From: Thuidium tamariscinum
Lineage: Eukaryota; Streptophyta; Bryopsida; Hypnales; Thuidiaceae
Direction: 5' to 3'
NCBI GenBank assembly: GCA_947034885.2
Contig: OX344750.2
Coordinates: 37,620,821-37,684,820, forward strand
DNA: 64,000 nucleotides
Below are positions 60,114 to 64,000 of this stretch, piece by piece (position 1 is the first letter of the stretch; each line of letters begins with the position of its first letter). A program made the position numbers and the translations under genes. A model generated the notes under the pieces. The model was not told where the DNA came from and did not search any database. It was given only the letters and a program-made list of their open reading frames with translations.

Positions 60114-60956
60114 AAAACCTAGTGTAGGCTGGAGTCAAAGTTGGGATAAATTCCCAACTTTTGGAGTTTGACTTTTTTGGACCCCAATTCTTCACCAAGC
60201 TCTTAAGTAGATAGAGGGGGGGGTAGGAATAGACCTAAATTCGGTCTTGATACGATGCCGTATGCTCCTGATACGGCGGTCAATTTTCAATACCGTCATT
60301 TAAATTGCCATTTGTTGAGAGATGTCATCGATTTGGGGTCTTCCGCCTATCAATTTGTCTTGAAACTTGGGGGAGTGCTCCGTTGGTGTGAGACTGCCTC
60401 ACCGGATTTTTAGTGGGATTATACCACACTTTGGAATATTCTTGCGAATTCCCATTCAAAGATTGTTGTGGTTGACCGCCTGGGAAAATATCCATAATGT
60501 TTTGGAAAATTTCCAAACTTTTGGGGGGACCATCCATGGGATCCTCCTAAGCGAATGTAAACTCACATCCCCACTGCGTTTAGGAAAACGTCGGGTACCT
60601 TCAATTCAACGTTAGTATTTCGCCCATATTCTCTTCGATGCTATGGGGAGTGGAGGATTCCTCTTAGATTCTCCCATGAAGACTTCCTAATCTAGCAAGG
60701 GCCTTTTTAGGCTTTTTACCCTAAACTTGCACATTACTATCGAATTGACATCTGATTGACCAAGATAAGACCCTTTTTGGATACAAACTATCCTAAACCC
60801 CTTCTAATGATCAAATGGCATATTGATATGTAGAATGCCAATACCAATTTTATGCTCTTTTATGGATTTTATAGGCCTAACTTTGCCTTGGATTGTGTAG
60901 GAATCTAAAAAAAGAACCCGTGAGTCCCCAGTGACGAATCAGGGGCTCACAAGAAT

Positions 60957-63315
60957 GGACGGAGATGGGACGCCGATAACGAATTCAATTCCTGTTCTTG
61001 GGCTTGTTTAGGATTAAACTGCATTTGAAGGTCAAATAAGGCATTAGCTAACAACTGTTTGAAAGAATTGATGTTATACTTTCAAACAAGGGTATCACTA
61101 GAAACGAAAAAACCTCAATAAGAAGATTGAAATAGTATGATTTGATAAAAAATACTTTCGCTATGTACACTAGGATTGGATAAGTGGCAGTAGGGTTTCA
61201 GACATCAATTGCCGGCAACAACTGTATGGGTTTAACACAGAGGTCTACACTAAAATGATCCCCAAAAGGTTCCTTTGGAAAACACAAGTTACAAAGCTAT
61301 CCAACTTCTGACATTTCTACAGCTTTATTCACAGTAATGCACATGAGAAACAACAACTGGAAGTTTAAATTCTAGATCAATCAATCAACAAAAAAATTAA
61401 GTACAAGCTGTGTGCTCAAATGATGAAATAACCTTGTTCGACAGAGGTAGGATGCACCCACAGAAGACAAACAAGAGCTCGTCGGGAAAGCTGGTACAGA
61501 AAGCTAGGATGCGGAAGCTAGTACTCCTGGTAGAAAAGTTGCGATGGAGAACACCGCTTACTTCAAAAATGAGAAACTCCAATTTTGCCTCCATAAATTT
61601 ATCATGGCCAGAATTTCCCAGTTCTATGCACCTTTTTTTTTAATGGAAATCAAAAGCGACGAATAAACTGATTGGATTCTGGAGGGAGTAAAATTCCCCA
61701 AAAAATTGACAACTCTGAGTCGTCGCTTGTGATGATAACATCCACCGAAAGTGGTTCGATTTGCACTAATAGTTTAGAACTGATTTTGGGAGAGGTGAAA
61801 TATCTACAAATATTTCCATCTACTAAAATTTTGCAATGAATTTCTTTTGAAAGAGTCATCATTTGTTTCTCTAGACATATTAAAGTTGCCATTTTTTCCT
61901 TTATCATCATAATTTTAAAATTTATTATAAGAATACAATAATTCTTTATAAATCAATTTCTTGCAAATATTACAAGAAATCATGTATATAAGGATAATGT
62001 GTTATTTTTCAAAATAACAATTATTAGAATCTGGCCATGGTAGGCACTGGCCATGGTAGGTAGCTGTGAAGACTTGATCATACAGATGCGGTCAATAGTG
62101 ATCGACCTCAGCCAATATATGATGGCACAGCTATAGTGGGTCCTACAGTTAAGATATGTAGCACTTCTTGATGTCCCATATTGAGACAAATTGAAGAGAA
62201 AAAATTATCCGAATTGTTGGTCCGGTCCTATTAAATACAGGAGTCACAAACTTGTAGGCTGTTCGCAGCTAGTTGTCTACATTGCTTGCACAGAAACCCA
62301 TCGTCTTCAAAATCAATTTCCAAATTGATCAGGTTCTCATACTAAGCTCTGCTGAACCTTATTCTAGGAGTCACAATCTCAAAATCATCCTCTTCAAAAT
62401 CACTCTCAACTGAGCCTTTTCTATGTGTCGTGGTGAGTTGATCTTCCACTTCATTTGTTTATTTTGCAGAACTTTTTGGTTAATGCCTCAATTCTTTTTG
62501 AAGTTTTGTACATTTTTGTTTATATCTGTACAGAGAAATATCATTTATCACAATTTCATGAAATTGGTCAGTATTCTTAAACTACCTTCAATACCATTCT
62601 ATGGTGTTTAGATGATAATCCAATAATCTCAAAAGAAATTAAAAGCATTTTTTTCATTCACTTTTTTTTATTGACCTTTCATATTGAGTCACAAAGAGTA
62701 TTAAATAAAGTTTTTAGTCTATTTAACTAGTGTTTGTTTTTGTGTAGTTGAAAAGTCAATACAAAATTGGATTACAAAATATGCTATTTTAGTCTATTTG
62801 GAGAAGTTGTTGCTCATTGCTCTAAATCTAAAATTTCTTCACAAAAGTGATTTTTTAAAAGTTTGAGCCCAACTAATGAAATGAAGTTCATCTACTCTAG
62901 TTTCTACTCTATTTTGGATTTTGATAAAAATTGTAATATTGAATATTTTATTGGAATTTGAGCTTTGGATGTATTTTCAATGTCTATTACATTCTAATTA
63001 TAGAATGGCACAAATACTAAGTTCACTCCATGGTATTTTCTAGTGTAATGTAATATGCATGCATGGTGAAATTTTCAAATTTTTTGAAATAGTTTTCTAT
63101 TTGATATGATTTTTCTTCACTTTTTCTTCAAAAATTCTCATAAAAGTCAGTTTTCCTCCCAAAAACTTGAAAATATTGTGAATTAAAGAAGGCATATAAT
63201 CTCATCTTTAAAAAATGAATATAAATTTTTTCAAATATATCTAGTTTGAAACTGGAAGTAAACTAAGTGATGGGCAATGAGGCTTGTAATTGTGGTTACA
63301 TCCTTTGAGAATTGA
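60957..63315. other. No supported gene
   Basis: AT-rich DNA. Short frames near 61400-61900 show no recognisable motif. A 20-bp direct duplication (ACTGGCCATGGTAGG) occurs at about 62030-62060. Confidence 0.4.
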
Positions 63316-64000
63316 CCCCTAAAGGATCAAGGTATAGTTTTTGGGAGCTCACCACAAGTGAAATTTCCATTTTTGTTCTTTGAAGTTTTCACACGGTATG
63401 TGGTCCAAGATTCGCTTTAAGAAATAACAATTTTCATATTTTTTGACTAAATGGTAAACAAGTTTTGTATAGTATGTAGTTATTTTTCTAGCTTGGGCAG
63501 CCCAAGCAGATTTAAAAACTCACTTTTTGAAGAAATAAAAATATGGAATTGGTTTTCTAGATTTTCATATATATAGGTAGCTTTGAATCATTTCATTTTG
63601 ATTGATGAGATAAAAGATATGAAGGATTTTAGTTTGTAAGCAATTATAAATCTCTACTCTAAAATAAATTCTAAAGTCCTTTATTTAACTCAATTTTTTA
63701 TATTTTTGGTAAAAAAAAATTGAGTGTAATTTTTTTTAATTTCAACATTTCAACCATTGGGATTGACACTTTTCAATTCCATAAATAAATTCCTAAAAAT
63801 TTAGTATTTTGAATCATTCTCTACTTCTTTCTACTTACTTTTTTTTTCCCTATATATTGTACAATTTCAAATGATTTGAAAATTTTCAAGCATGTAGCCA
63901 ACTTACCTTGAAGAATCAATCTAAAGACAATCTATCATTTTGGACATTTAAAACAAGGTGGGCCTAGCAAGATGGATTAATCTTAAATGAAAACTCAAGA
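63316..64000. repeat. Left part of another TTAA-family element
   Basis: ATTGA-CCCCTAAAGGATCAAGG resembles the left end at 26884 (CCCCTAAAGGACCAAGG). The body at 63560-63960 parallels 13560-13940 and inverted 25560-25940. It runs off the window. Confidence 0.5.

Larger units (their letters stand above)
56270..60951. mobile_element. LTR-like relic, second member, with a nested element
   Basis: Begins TGTGGGTGCTC and ends AGGGGCTCACA, with a 5-bp target duplication AGAAT (56265-56269 and 60952-60956). The ends and several internal phrases are homologous to 30321-34044. About 1.06 kb of its length is a later insertion (59056-60113). It is old and degenerate, with no recognised retroelement protein domains. 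Confidence 0.6.

Overview
The window looks like nuclear DNA of a land plant (or close streptophyte) with a large, repeat-rich genome. The evidence is GT-AG introns in consistent phase, plant-type CACTA elements carrying TNP2/DUF4218/DUF4216 transposase segments, hAT and TTAA-flanked elements, long solo LTRs and a short TTTAGGG-type telomere-like patch. The species cannot be named from the sequence. No ordinary intact housekeeping gene was found; almost all coding sequence is transposon-borne or decayed.

Layout. 1-8 kb: a decayed copy of a head-to-head two-gene module. On the minus strand are the first two exons of a gene here called Y-prime, which runs off the left edge; its first intron is filled by a ~240-bp satellite (about 505-2530). 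On the plus strand is a pseudogenised MULE-type transposase, X-prime (3959-7930). 9-10.8 kb: remnants of a spliced host-like gene (helical C-terminal exons and a broken C2 domain). 11.7-36 kb: a minus-strand CACTA transposase gene torn apart by nested insertions. These are a 4.6-kb non-autonomous CACTA element (16135-20764), a 7.3-kb hAT-like element (22928-30226) holding a ~1.95-kb-arm palindrome and two TTAA-flanked elements, a 3.7-kb solo LTR-like element (30321-34044) and a 220-bp CACTA MITE (34305-34524). For all but the palindrome, target duplications define the ends. 38.3-51.2 kb: a second copy of the two-gene module in much better condition: gene X (minus strand, 1182-aa transposase, intact) and gene Y (plus strand, 13 exons, about 1139 codons with one in-frame TAG). 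53-55 kb: gene fragments. 56.3-61 kb: a second LTR-like element containing a CACTA-like element that itself carries a tRNA-like SINE head. The rest is AT-rich, repeat-derived DNA without supported genes.

The most interesting item is gene Y. Its predicted protein joins a basic N-terminus, a ParB-like domain (GNHR motif), a lysine/glutamate coiled coil and a beta-order N6/N4 DNA-methyltransferase-like fold whose catalytic motif is altered (DMPE instead of DPPY). Intron 1 of this gene holds eight copies of a GGTACC-centred palindrome (core CTTGCGGTACCGCAAG), resembling in form a cluster of ParB binding sites. The diverged copy at 1-8 kb has the same head-to-head arrangement and also has a large intron 1 filled with a repeated, different GGTGCC-centred palindrome. 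My inference is a plant MULE-like transposon family with a ParB/methyltransferase-derived accessory protein and self-carried operator arrays, perhaps comparable in role (not in sequence) to accessory anti-silencing proteins of some plant MULEs. The domain calls are from motif reading only.
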